A DNA stretch of 16,304 nucleotides from a bacterium (GCA_022839105.1 JALHDH010000077.1:1-16304), one strand, 5' to 3'. Positions 1-7,775 are shown, counted from the stretch's first letter. The notes: a model not told the origin generated them from the letters alone. A program made the numbers and translations.

Positions 1-103
1 GGGTCTGGTAGTCCACGGCCTGGACCAGTTGCAGCTTGGCTCCTTCGAGCTTGTGGTCCTTCTGGGTGCACACCACGGTGCCCAGGACTCGTGCCACGAT
101 CAT
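1..103 (-). CDS. BMC vertex protein, EutN/CcmL family (partial, 3' end beyond the left edge)
   Basis: Only the first 34 codons are visible. They read MIVARVLGTVVCTQKDHKLE, then GAKLQLVQAVDY, which fits the start of the EutN/CcmL (BMC-P) family: a first beta strand ending in GTVV, then the TQKDxKLEG turn and a LxLVQ strand. Proteins of this family form pentamers that cap the twelve vertices of a bacterial microcompartment shell and are usually about 90 residues, so roughly two thirds of the gene is missing. The ATG overlaps the stop of the upstream flavoprotein-like gene (ATGA, 4-base overlap), which indicates translational coupling within one BMC operon. A GAGG about 10 bases upstream of the ATG may serve as ribosome binding site. 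The family call is firm from the N-terminal signature; the encapsulated pathway cannot be told from this gene. Confidence 0.88.
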   Translation of the reverse strand, partial: MIVARVLGTVVCTQKDHKLEGAKLQLVQAVDYQT

Positions 104-870
104 CGGAAACGTACCTCGACCCCGTTGCGGTTGGCGGTTTCCCGGGCCAAGGCGGTGACGATGCTGCCGGTGGCCACCTCCAGGACCTTCTGGCCCGCCT
201 GCACGGCGGCCAGCACATCCTCGTTGGTGACCACGTCCCTGCCTCCCGAGACGGAACCCGCCAGGCAGGCCACCCCCTGGGAGAGTCGGGTGGCGATCCG
301 GGCGGGAGGTTCCAGACGCATCCCCATGCCCTGGACCGTGCGGACATGCCCCTGCACAACCGAGAGGATCCCCCCAGGGATGCGCGAGGAGTGGCGGGTC
401 AGACGCTCGGCCTCGTCTCCTCCGGCCAGGACGGGAACCCCCTGGATCAGCGCGGCCACGGCTGCGGCCACAGGTGGAGAATCCACCAGCAGAAGCGCGG
501 TGCGGGCCAGCACGTCCAGGGTGGCGAAAGGCAGCACCACGGCCTCGACCGAGCGGACCAGATCGTCCCACACCTCAGGAGGGGAGACGACCTCGTCCGG
601 GCAACGGCCGAGGCCTTTGGCGATCCGGCTGGCGGGATAGCCGGGCCAGTCCACCCCCACCCAGCGGACCCCGTCCAGGGAACGCAGGGCCTGCCAGGCA
701 GGGGTCTCTGCGGCTGCTCCGGGCGCCCCGCACAACAGGACCCGCCGGCCTGGTGAGACCAGGGCCTGGCTGGGGATCGCTGGCGTGGGTTGTGCCCCTC
801 CGGCCGCGGAACGGACCAGTTCCTCGACGACCCGCTCCGTGATCATGGCGATCAGGGAGTCGTGGTCCAT
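100..870 (-). CDS. BMC-associated flavoprotein-like protein
   Basis: The protein has 256 residues. Residues 1-20 form a short amphipathic helix (MDHDSLIAMITERVVEELVR), followed by an Ala/Pro/Gly linker; this layout is typical of encapsulation peptides that target cargo to BMC shells. Residues 43-200 look like a Rossmann-type flavoprotein domain (Flavoprotein/HFCD-like): a strand RRVLLCG, then a segment around 112-150 with VVLPFATLDVLARTALLLVD and GVPVLAGGDE, resembling the family's LP.lS.nTLAKlAlGi..D and kPV.aa.dg blocks. Residues 213-253 hold a tail (VTNEDVLAAVQAGQKVLEV, then GSIVTALAR) of a kind I recall from BMC-linked flavoproteins and EutQ-like proteins. The gene sits between a BMC-H and a BMC-P gene, 14 bases after the first and overlapping the second. 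No good Shine-Dalgarno was seen, so the start could also be Met9. The family call comes from pattern memory; the substrate is unknown. Confidence 0.65.
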   Translation of the reverse strand: MDHDSLIAMITERVVEELVRSAAGGAQPTPAIPSQALVSPGRRVLLCGAPGAAAETPAWQALRSLDGVRWVGVDWPGYPASRIAKGLGRCPDEVVSPPEVWDDLVRSVEAVVLPFATLDVLARTALLLVDSPPVAAAVAALIQGVPVLAGGDEAERLTRHSSRIPGGILSVVQGHVRTVQGMGMRLEPPARIATRLSQGVACLAGSVSGGRDVVTNEDVLAAVQAGQKVLEVATGSIVTALARETANRNGVEVRFR

Positions 871-884
871 CGTTCAGGCGCCAG

Positions 885-1193
<309 letters not shown>

Positions 1194-1341
1194 CTCTGTG
1201 CCTACCGCCTTTCAGGACGTTCTCCCGGCGCTTGAAGAGCCCGGAAGACAAGACTTCTGCGGCCTGCGGCCCGAGATTGCGGCTGCAGGACGCGCTCTGC
1301 GTTCGACAGGCTGATTCGGGTTCCTCCAGGCTCGGGCCCCC
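1194..1341 (-). other. 148-base gap between era and the BMC genes
   Basis: This is the only sizeable gap in the run from the TPR gene to the BMC genes. I read it on the minus strand for a promoter and found no convincing -35/-10 pair, no terminator with a U-run and no small open frame with a good ribosome binding site. The BMC genes may be read through from era or may have a promoter of a type I do not recognise. The last 25 bases carry the weak GGTAGG used as ribosome binding site by the shell-protein gene. Confidence 0.4.
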
Positions 1342-2241
1342 TCAATCGTACCCCAGGGCCCGCAACCAGTCGGCCCGATCGCGCCAGTCGGGCTTGACCT
1401 TGACCCAGACGTCCAAGAAGACCTTCTTGTCCAGGAGGGCCTCGATTTCGATCCGGGCCTGCGTCCCGATCTTCCGCAGGGTGGCTCCGCCCTTGCCCAC
1501 CAGGATGGCCTTCTGGCCCTCACGCTCGACGTAGATCAGCGCCCGGATGAACCAGGTGGAGGGGTTGTCGCCCGGTCGGAACTCCTCCAGGCGCACGGCA
1601 ACCGAGTGGGGAACCTCCTGTCGGGTCGCCAGGAGGACCTTCTCGCGAAGGATCTCCTCGATCAGGATCTCCTGGTTCTGATCGGAGACCTGGTCTGGCG
1701 GAAAGTAGGGATCTCCAGGCGAGAGGCGGGAAAGCAGGCTCTGGATCAAGGGTTCCAGGTTCTGCCCCTCGAGCGCGGAGAGGGGGAAGACCTCCTCGAA
1801 CTCGGCCAGTTCCTGGTAGGCCACGATCCGGGGGAGGAGAGCCTCCTTGGGCTGGACCCGATCCACCTTGTTGACCACCAGGAGCTTGGGAGCCCGGACC
1901 CCGGCCAGGAACTCTCCAACCCGGCGATCCTCCTCGGTGGGCATGTGGGTCCCGTCGGTGACCAGCACCACCTGATCCGCCTCCCTCCCCTCGGTCCGGG
2001 CCGACTCCAGCATCCTCTGGCCCAGCATGTTCTCGGCCGGATGGAAACCCGGGGTGTCGACGAAGACCATCTGATGCCCCTCGCCATGGCGGACTCCCAG
2101 GATCCGCCTCCGGGTGGTCTGGGGCTTGGGCGAGGTGATGGCCACCTTGGTGCCCACCAGACGGTTGAGCAGGGTGGACTTGCCCACGTTGGGCTTTCCA
2201 AGCAGGGCGATGAATCCGCTGCGAAACTCCGATTGGCTCAT
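1342..2241 (-). CDS. era: GTPase Era, 16S rRNA-binding 30S assembly factor
   Basis: This 299-residue protein has the full Era architecture. The GTPase domain shows G1 GKPNVGKS (residues 15-22), G2 in TTRRRILG (42-49), G3 DTPG (62-65), G4 NKVD (124-127) and G5 SAL (155-157). It is followed by a KH domain with GQKAILVGKGG (242-252) and the closing KVKPDWRDRADWLRALGY. Era binds the 3' end of 16S rRNA through the KH domain and helps mature the small ribosomal subunit at the inner face of the membrane. Length is normal and no key residue is missing. The ATG overlaps the stop of the serine hydrolase gene (ATGA), so the two are coupled. BMC genes follow downstream, an unusual neighbour for era, which more often sits beside rnc, recO or ybeY. 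Confidence 0.98.
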   Translation of the reverse strand: MSQSEFRSGFIALLGKPNVGKSTLLNRLVGTKVAITSPKPQTTRRRILGVRHGEGHQMVFVDTPGFHPAENMLGQRMLESARTEGREADQVVLVTDGTHMPTEEDRRVGEFLAGVRAPKLLVVNKVDRVQPKEALLPRIVAYQELAEFEEVFPLSALEGQNLEPLIQSLLSRLSPGDPYFPPDQVSDQNQEILIEEILREKVLLATRQEVPHSVAVRLEEFRPGDNPSTWFIRALIYVEREGQKAILVGKGGATLRKIGTQARIEIEALLDKKVFLDVWVKVKPDWRDRADWLRALGYD

Positions 2242-3059
2242 TGAGGTTCGAGACTCCCTTCCACGACCTGGTCATGACACCAACGCGCGATGCGGGCGAT
2301 GCGGCCATCGACCTCCCAGGGCTCTTTGCCCTCTCGCGTCAACACCGCCAGGATCCAGGTTTTTCCGCGATCCTTCACGATCCCCATGTCGTGGCGCACC
2401 CCATCGAGCTCGCCGGTCTTGTTGAAGACCTGGGCGCTATAGGGGAGCCGGGCCGGGATCTTCTCGCGATACTGCTGGCGGGAGAGGATCTCCAGGGCCT
2501 CCTCCCTCCAGGCTCCCTGGAGGACCTCGCCCTCCCACAAGGCGCGGAGGATCCGCACGCAGTCTGCGGCCGAAGTCAGGTTGTCGCCGGCCGGACCCGG
2601 GGGGTGCATGAACCTTCGTCGCAGCGCGGTGTTCCTGGCTCCCAGGCGTTCCAGAAGCCGGTTCACCGCGGCAAATCCAAGCCGATCCAGCAGCAGGTTC
2701 GAGGCCGTGTTGTCGCTGACGACGATCATCAGGCGTGCCAGATCCCGCAGGGTCAGGCGCAGTCCGGGGTGCAGTTCGAAGAGGATCCCGGCCCCTCGGA
2801 CCTGGTCGCGGGCACGCAGGAGGACCCGGGCCCCGGGGTCCTCCTCTCCCTCCTGGAAGCGGCGGAAGAGTTCCAGGAGGATCGGCACCTTGACCAGGCT
2901 GGCCGCCGGGAAGACCTCATGGGGCCGATGCACCCACCCGGGACTGCCGTCCAGGGGGTCCAGGACCACCGCGGCATGGGCAGGAAGACGCGAGAGTTCC
3001 TCCTCAAGACGCTCGGTGAGGCGATCGGGCCATGGCAGGATGGCGGTCTTTTCCGGCAT
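2238..3059 (-). CDS. Class A beta-lactamase-fold serine hydrolase, cytoplasmic type, lacking the Glu166 motif
   Basis: The 273-residue protein has the penicillin-recognising serine hydrolase fold: SxxK as SLVK (residues 54-57, nucleophile Ser54), SDN (115-117) in VVSDNTASNLLLDRLG, and KTG (214-216) in FNKTGELDG. These are the three active-site elements of class A beta-lactamases and related DD-peptidases. Where class A enzymes carry the omega loop with the deacylating Glu (ExxLN), this protein reads RRRFMHPPGPAGDNLTSA, so that Glu is not evident. No signal peptide or lipobox is seen; the N-terminus is MPEKTAILPWPDRL. It is therefore more likely a cytoplasmic hydrolase or esterase-like member of the beta-lactamase2 family than a resistance enzyme. 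The ATG follows the TPR gene by 45 bases and has a GC-rich G-run as ribosome binding site. The gene overlaps era by 4 bases. Confidence 0.85.
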   Translation of the reverse strand: MPEKTAILPWPDRLTERLEEELSRLPAHAAVVLDPLDGSPGWVHRPHEVFPAASLVKVPILLELFRRFQEGEEDPGARVLLRARDQVRGAGILFELHPGLRLTLRDLARLMIVVSDNTASNLLLDRLGFAAVNRLLERLGARNTALRRRFMHPPGPAGDNLTSAADCVRILRALWEGEVLQGAWREEALEILSRQQYREKIPARLPYSAQVFNKTGELDGVRHDMGIVKDRGKTWILAVLTREGKEPWEVDGRIARIARWCHDQVVEGSLEPQ

Positions 3060-3104
3060 CGCCCCCGATTCGCCTCGCGGGGGAGCCGTCCTGCCCCGGA
3101 CGAT

Positions 3105-4988
3105 TCAGGAGGCGCTGGGCAGGCGTTGGGCCTTCCTGCGCGTCCGGGCCGTCATGGTCCCGGTGCGCGGAGCGCTGCGCGAAAGTCGCTGGCGCAACTG
3201 GTGGCGGATGAAGCTGGCCGTCTCCTCGTCGGGGCCTTCGCGAAGAGCCTGGCGCAACTCCTTGCGCCCTTCCTCCTCGCGCCCGGCAGAGCACAGGGCG
3301 GCCCCCAGCCAGGCGCGGGTGTCGGCGCGCTCCGGTTTCTGGTCCAGGGCCTGTTGAAGCCTGGAGATGGCTTGCTCGAGACGCCCCTCGCGATAGAGGA
3401 CCCGACCCAGGGCGTAGAGCACCTCGCCGTCCAGGGGATTGTGCTCCAGGGCGCTCTCGAAGAGCACGCCGGCCTCGCCCAGACGTCCCTCATCGAAGAA
3501 GATCCAGCCCAGGTTCAGCGCGGCATCCGCCATGCCGGGTTCCAGGCGCAGGGCACGCAGGTAGGAGCTGCGAGCGCGCTCGGGTTCCTCGAGGTTCTCA
3601 TCCACCCAGCCCAACTGGAAGCAGGCGGGTGCCGAGTCCGGCTCCAGGCGGCAGGCCTCCTCCAGGACCTGGCGGGCCTTGGCCCACTCCCCCCGGCTCC
3701 CGTGGATGGCCGCCAGGAGCTCCAGGAGGGGGGCCTGGGCCCCCTGGTGTTCCAGCGCCTTGCAGATCCAGGATTGGGCTTCCTCCAGGCGTCCCTGGCG
3801 CAGGGTGCACATGGCCAGGCGGGTCTCGATCTCCTCCTGCAGCCCGGGGTCGAGCTCCAAGGCACAGAGCAGCTCGCTCTCGGCTTCGGCCAACCGGCCC
3901 GCCTGGAAGAGGGCCTCGCCCAGAAGCCAGCGGGCCTGGCCCCATGAACCGGCGCAGCGCTGGAGGTTCTCGATGGCCAGCGGCAGGTTGCCCCGCTGCA
4001 GGTACAGGCGACCCAGTCCGAAGGCGGCAGGATCCCGGAGTTCTTCGATCTCGCCGTGCAGGACGTGCAGGAAGTCCGCTTCGGCCCGCTCGGCCTCCCC
4101 CGCGTGGAAACGGCACCAGCCCAACTGCAGCCGAGCCGTCAGATAGCCGGGGTCTTCGAGAAGGAGATGCTCGAGAAGAGCCGTGCTCTCTTCCAGCCGG
4201 CCTTCGACGAAGAGGACCGAGCCCATGCCGCTCAAGGCGCTGCTCAGGCCGGGCGAGAGTTCCAGGGCCTCACGAAAGGCAGCCAGGGCCTGTTCGGTCC
4301 GCCCCAGATCCAGGCAAGCCCAGCCCAGGGCGTCGAAGCCTCCTGAATCCCCCGGTTCCAAGGCGATGGCCTGGCGAGCCAGCTTTTCGGCTTCCTCCAG
4401 CCGTCCGGATCGGTACAGCAGACGCGCCAGCGCCAGATGAGGCCCCGACTTGCCGGGGTCCAGGGCGATGGCCCGAAGCAGCAGGCGTTCGGCGATCTCG
4501 TCGTGTCCCTCTTGGGCCTCGACCAGGCCCAGACCGTACAGAGCCTCGCCACAATCGGGGGCGAGGGTGTGGGCCTCCTGGAACTGAGCCCGGGAATCCG
4601 CGAGGAGGCCCATCCGGCAGAAGGCGTGCCCGGCACGCAGGCAACGCCGGACCAGCCGACGACGACGATTCGGGCTCAGTTCGGGCTGAGGCTCCTGGGG
4701 AATCCCCCCAGGAGGAATCGGCATCGAGCGCGGGGTGCCGTGGTACAGATGCTCGACGTATTCGATCCGCTCGGTCTGAAGCGTGCTGCGGACAACGGCG
4801 CAGGCCGAGGCCAGTTCTTCCTTGCCCAGTTGCAGCAGGAGACCCGGGCGCCCCCGATAGGAAAGGACCTGGCGCACCCGGTCCTGAGGCCACCCGCCAA
4901 GCGCCGTGCGGAGGTCGGCCAGGATGCGATCGAGACGACCTTCCTCCAGATCTTCGGGACGAGGCAACTCGAAGACGATGGCTTTCAA
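3105..4988 (-). CDS. TPR-repeat protein with about 14 tetratricopeptide repeats
   Basis: Starting at TTG 4988, the protein has 627 residues. Residues 1 to about 110 form a non-repeat N-terminal region (KAIVFELPRPEDLEEGRLDR at its start) that I do not recognise. From about residue 112 to 590 there are some 14 consecutive 34-residue TPR units with the usual W/L-G-Y/A-A-P positions, for example LGRTEQALAAFREALELSPG and REGRLEQAISRLQQALDQKP. The protein ends in a basic Arg/Ser/Thr tail. TPR solenoids are protein-binding scaffolds; no catalytic domain, signal peptide or membrane helix is seen. The TTG start is preceded by GGGAGG five bases away. An ATG at 5072 in the same frame lacks a ribosome binding site and lies across the likely promoter, so I rejected it. 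First gene of the unit that leads to era. Confidence 0.9.
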   Translation of the reverse strand: MKAIVFELPRPEDLEEGRLDRILADLRTALGGWPQDRVRQVLSYRGRPGLLLQLGKEELASACAVVRSTLQTERIEYVEHLYHGTPRSMPIPPGGIPQEPQPELSPNRRRRLVRRCLRAGHAFCRMGLLADSRAQFQEAHTLAPDCGEALYGLGLVEAQEGHDEIAERLLLRAIALDPGKSGPHLALARLLYRSGRLEEAEKLARQAIALEPGDSGGFDALGWACLDLGRTEQALAAFREALELSPGLSSALSGMGSVLFVEGRLEESTALLEHLLLEDPGYLTARLQLGWCRFHAGEAERAEADFLHVLHGEIEELRDPAAFGLGRLYLQRGNLPLAIENLQRCAGSWGQARWLLGEALFQAGRLAEAESELLCALELDPGLQEEIETRLAMCTLRQGRLEEAQSWICKALEHQGAQAPLLELLAAIHGSRGEWAKARQVLEEACRLEPDSAPACFQLGWVDENLEEPERARSSYLRALRLEPGMADAALNLGWIFFDEGRLGEAGVLFESALEHNPLDGEVLYALGRVLYREGRLEQAISRLQQALDQKPERADTRAWLGAALCSAGREEEGRKELRQALREGPDEETASFIRHQLRQRLSRSAPRTGTMTARTRRKAQRLPSAS

Positions 4989-5062
4989 TTGTTCCTCCCG
5001 GGTGCGGGGATGAACCGAGGTTCCGGACTGGAAAGCCTCCGGCGGGGACCTCTTATTGAAAG

Positions 5063-5091
5063 ATTTTAGCATGAACCATGCATGCGGTCAG
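5063..5091 (-). promoter_or_regulatory. Sigma70-type promoter with extended -10 for the TPR-hydrolase-era unit
   Basis: On the minus strand the -35-like hexamer CTGACC (5091-5086) is followed after 17 bases by the -10 hexamer TAAAAT (5068-5063), with TGC just before it, an extended -10. Transcription would start near 5056, giving a leader of about 65 bases to the TTG start at 4988, which carries the strong GGGAGG. Confidence 0.6.
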
Positions 5092-5207
5092 CCCGAACAT
5101 GGAATAGGAGTCGTGAACCCATGAATCCGCGAAATTCCGGGGTTCTACTGCAATCTGCAACCACATTCCCCCTCGAACAGCGTGAAAATTTTTCTGCACA
5201 GGACGGG

Positions 5208-5244
5208 AAGAGGGCCTCCCGGCGGGTGGCCGGGAGGCCCTCTT
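5208..5244 (-). terminator. Perfect 15-bp hairpin ending the flotillin operon
   Basis: Arms AAGAGGGCCTCCCGG (5208-5222) and CCGGGAGGCCCTCTT (5230-5244) pair perfectly around a 7-base loop. The hairpin starts 19 bases after the flotillin stop. The base-pair-rich stem ends in CTCTT on the minus strand, but a real U-run does not follow. It separates the flotillin unit from the promoter of the TPR gene. Confidence 0.7.
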
Positions 5245-5263
5245 CAGGAGGAGCAGACCGGGT

Positions 5264-6844
5264 TCAGGAAACCGGGTCCGGGCCCTCCAGGGCGATCGGC
5301 GGCTCAACCTTCTTCCTGGCCACCGGGACTTCCGGTTCTGAGGAGGGCTCGGCCTTGTGGACCTTCTGCCCCAGACCGGGCAGATGGGAGGCCAGATCGC
5401 CCAGATCGATCCCCGTCAGGGCTTCCAGCACCGAGGGGACCTGCGCCACCACGTCGGTGACGTCCCGGGTCAGTCTCGAAGCTCCTCCGCTGCCCCCGTC
5501 GGAGTTGATCATCACGATCTTCTCGGTCTTGGCCAACGGAGCGGAGATCGCGCTGGCGATCTCGGGCATCCGGTCGATCAGCATCTGCATGATGGCGGCC
5601 TGGTTGTAGGTGCTCCACGCGGAGGCCTTCTTGACCATCGCCTCGGCCTCGGCCAGACCCTTGGCCCGGATGACCTCGGCCTCGGCCAGGCCCTGGGCGC
5701 GGCCGACTTCGGCGTGCGCCAGGCCCTGGGCCTTGTCCGCTGCGGCTTCGGCCTCGCCCTGCTTCTGGCGCACCTCGGCGCTGGCGAAACCCGTCAGGCG
5801 GTTGGCCTCGGCCTGCCCTTCCGCGGTGGTCTTGAGCTTGAACTGCTCGGCGGTGGCCAGCGTCTGGATCTCATACTGCTTGGCCTCGGCGGGCTTGCGA
5901 ACCGTGGCCACCAGTTCCACCTCGCGGCGCTCGGCCTCGCTCTTCTGGACCTGGATCTGCTTCTGTTTCTCGACCACCTGGATCTGGACTTCCTGCTCCT
6001 TGACCTTCTGCGCCGAGATGTTCTTCTGCAGATCGTAGGACAGGTCGGCCTCCGCCTCCCTCTGCTTGGAGGCGATGTTGTACTCCGCCTGCTGGATTCG
6101 ATAGTCGCGATCCTTCTCGGCGATGCGGGTCTTGGCCTCGATCTTGGCGACCTCGGCCTCCTGGCTGGCTCCGGCGGCGGCCTTCTGGGCATCCCGCGCG
6201 GCATTGGCCTCGGCGATGGCGGCATCGCGCTTGACCTCGGCGGTCCGGGGCTTGCCCAGGGCAGCCAGGTAGCCCTGGTTGTCCTTGACGTCCTTGATCG
6301 AGAAGGAGTCGATGGTCAGACCCATGTTGGCCAGGTCCCGGGTGGAGACCTCGGTCACCTTCTGGGCGAACTCGTCCCGAGCCGTGATGATGCCCTCCAC
6401 GCTCATCTGACCGATGATGGCGCGAGTGTGGCCTTCCAGGGTCTGCTTGACGATCTCCTTGATCTCCATCGGGCTCTTGGAGAGGAAGCGTTCCAGTGCC
6501 AGGCGCACCATGTCGGGCTCGTTGCGGACCTTGACCTGAGCCACGGCATCGATGATGACCGGAACCCCCTGGGCCGAGTAGACCTCCGGGGTCAGGATCT
6601 CGATGGTCATGGTCTCCAACGAGAAGCGGTCCACCCGCTCGAAGAGGGGAATCACGAGCTGGCCGGAGCCGATCACCAGACGCGGCTCCACTCCCCGGCC
6701 CGAGATCACCAGGACCTCGTTGGGACTGGCCTTCTGGTACATCCGGGCGTAGATCATCACCACGACCAGGACGACCGCGAAGAACCCGACCACGCCGAAG
6801 AGGATCAGACCTGCTGAACCACCAGGAACTGTCGAGATATCCAT
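5264..6844 (-). CDS. Flotillin-like SPFH/band 7 membrane scaffold protein (YqiK/FloT type)
   Basis: The 526-residue protein has one N-terminal membrane helix (residues about 11-33, ILFGVVGFFAVVLVVVMIYA). The SPFH/PHB domain follows (about 38-210; note SPNEVLVISGRG, then VDRFSLETMTIEI and ITARDEFAQKVTEV). Next is a long Ala/Glu/Lys/Gln coiled coil (about 200-405) with the tandem units AQGLAHAEVGR, AQGLAEAEVIR and AKGLAEAEAM, and a C-terminal region with QMLIDRMPEIA, typical of flotillins. Bacterial flotillins oligomerise and organise membrane microdomains; the coiled coil drives assembly. The last 30 residues are a Pro/Glu-rich tail. ATG start with GGAGG ten bases upstream. The gene lies 14 bases after the NfeD-like gene, the classic NfeD-flotillin pair, and a hairpin follows it. 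No key segment seems missing. Confidence 0.95.
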   Translation of the reverse strand: MDISTVPGGSAGLILFGVVGFFAVVLVVVMIYARMYQKASPNEVLVISGRGVEPRLVIGSGQLVIPLFERVDRFSLETMTIEILTPEVYSAQGVPVIIDAVAQVKVRNEPDMVRLALERFLSKSPMEIKEIVKQTLEGHTRAIIGQMSVEGIITARDEFAQKVTEVSTRDLANMGLTIDSFSIKDVKDNQGYLAALGKPRTAEVKRDAAIAEANAARDAQKAAAGASQEAEVAKIEAKTRIAEKDRDYRIQQAEYNIASKQREAEADLSYDLQKNISAQKVKEQEVQIQVVEKQKQIQVQKSEAERREVELVATVRKPAEAKQYEIQTLATAEQFKLKTTAEGQAEANRLTGFASAEVRQKQGEAEAAADKAQGLAHAEVGRAQGLAEAEVIRAKGLAEAEAMVKKASAWSTYNQAAIMQMLIDRMPEIASAISAPLAKTEKIVMINSDGGSGGASRLTRDVTDVVAQVPSVLEALTGIDLGDLASHLPGLGQKVHKAEPSSEPEVPVARKKVEPPIALEGPDPVS

Positions 6845-6858
6845 GTAGCGGCTGCCTC

Positions 6859-7416
6859 CTAGACTTGACGCTCGACCCTGCTGACGATGAGGGTCGGCCC
6901 CACGCTTCTGTCGATGCGGACGGGTGTCCCAGCGGGAATGGCCACGCCGTCCGCGGAACGGGCCAGGGCCTTCTGCTGGCCGCGGCCGTCCCGATAGAGA
7001 ACCTCCCCCACCCCACCCTCGGGGATCGCCGTGTAGACCTCAGCCGACAGGCCTTCCACCTTCTCGGTGCGGACCACGGACCCCCCGCGCACGAAGAGGC
7101 GGAAGAAGAAGTAGGAAAGGACCGTCATGCTGACTGCGGCAGCGACATTGGAATAGAGGATGCTGCGCAGGGGCGAGACCCCGAGACCGTGCAGGAGGAT
7201 CAGGCCGAAGGCTCCCAGGCTGGTGGTGAAGAAGGCCAGGCTGATGGGGCTGAGAAAGCACCCCCCGCCATCGTCTCCCCCACCATCCGCCCCGCCATCT
7301 CCGCCGTCCCCGCCAAAGAGGAAGGCCACGCCGCAGAACAAAAGGCCGGCCAGGACGAACCCGCCATAGACCAGGGTCAGGTTCAGACCTTCGACGGCAT
7401 CCCGGACTGTCTCCAC
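6859..7416 (-). CDS. NfeD-like membrane protein (flotillin partner)
   Basis: The 185-residue protein has a membrane helix at about 13-34 (LTLVYGGFVLAGLLFCGVAF). A Gly/Asp-rich stretch (35-52, GGDGGDGGADGGGDDGGG) follows, then two further helices at about 58-78 and 86-108. The C-terminal soluble domain (about 112-185) fits the NfeD OB fold, with VEGLSAEVYTAIPEGGVGEV and IPAGTPVRIDR. Short NfeD proteins sit next to flotillin genes and are thought to anchor or modulate them, as YuaF does with YqfA/YuaG-type proteins in Bacillus. The start is GTG with AGGAGGT five bases upstream, a near-perfect ribosome binding site. The flotillin gene starts 14 bases after this stop. The Gly/Asp-rich linker is unusual in its purity. 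Confidence 0.85.
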   Translation of the reverse strand: METVRDAVEGLNLTLVYGGFVLAGLLFCGVAFLFGGDGGDGGADGGGDDGGGCFLSPISLAFFTTSLGAFGLILLHGLGVSPLRSILYSNVAAAVSMTVLSYFFFRLFVRGGSVVRTEKVEGLSAEVYTAIPEGGVGEVLYRDGRGQQKALARSADGVAIPAGTPVRIDRSVGPTLIVSRVERQV

Positions 7417-7472
7417 GTGCCACCTCCTGCAAACCTTGCGTGGTTCGCAGGAAGGTCCGACCGGACCTGCCT

Positions 7473-7775
7473 TCAGGATGCCGAGGTCGAGCCGTCTTCA
7501 AGAGCGGGCTCGCCGGGTTCCTCCGAGGGGGCCTCGAGGGTGTCCTCGCTCGGGGCTTCGGCCGGGAGCGGCTCACGGGGCAGGAAGGGATCCGGGAACA
7601 ACGGCGAGATCCCGCTGTAGCGACAGCGCCGATCGGCCTGATAGCAGGGCACGATGTTCTCGCAGTAGATGGCTCCCTCGGGCCCTTTGTGGTGTGGCCC
7701 CTTGTAATCGGGGTACTCGACGAGGACCGTGACCTCCATGTCGAGGATATAGCAGTGCTTGACCTGGGGTTCCAA
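7473..7775 (-). CDS. Small Cys4 protein of unknown function upstream of nfeD-flotillin
   Basis: I do not recognise a named family. The 100-residue protein has a compact N-terminal part (1-63) with a hydrophobic strand-like segment (CYILDMEVTVLVEYPDY), a His pair (28-29 in KGPHHKG) and four cysteines at 8, 38, 44 and 51 (IYCENIVPCYQADRRCRYSG). It ends in a low-complexity Pro/Glu/Ser tail (64-100). Four Cys and two His in 45 residues suggest a metal-binding or disulfide-rich fold. No signal peptide is seen. The frame opens with TTG at 7775 (AGAAGG just two bases upstream, too close to be ideal). Met13 is the only in-frame ATG near the start, so the start is uncertain. The gap to the NfeD start is 56 bases, so it is probably the first gene of the flotillin operon. 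The ordered Cys pattern and lack of a competing frame argue that it is real. Confidence 0.65.
   Translation of the reverse strand: MEPQVKHCYILDMEVTVLVEYPDYKGPHHKGPEGAIYCENIVPCYQADRRCRYSGISPLFPDPFLPREPLPAEAPSEDTLEAPSEEPGEPALEDGSTSAS

Noticed and set aside
2238..3059. Beta-lactam resistance gene
   Set aside because: The fold is right, but the omega-loop Glu and an export signal are missing and it lies among housekeeping genes.
2241..3947. A long plus-strand open frame opposite the serine hydrolase and TPR genes
   Set aside because: Shadow of two well-supported minus-strand genes, without any recognisable motif.
4989..5072. An ATG 28 codons upstream of the chosen TPR start
   Set aside because: It has no ribosome binding site, overlaps the -10 element and would lie before the likely transcription start; TTG at 4988 has a strong ribosome binding site.
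5053..5307. A short open frame on the minus strand spanning the flotillin-TPR gap
   Set aside because: It overlaps the flotillin 3' end, the 15-bp hairpin and the TPR promoter, and shows no conserved-looking sequence.
7453..7468. Hairpin AGGTCC-GACC-GGACCT between the Cys4 gene and the NfeD-like gene
   Set aside because: Only six pairs, and it overlaps the end of the NfeD-like leader zone with no U-run; too weak to call.
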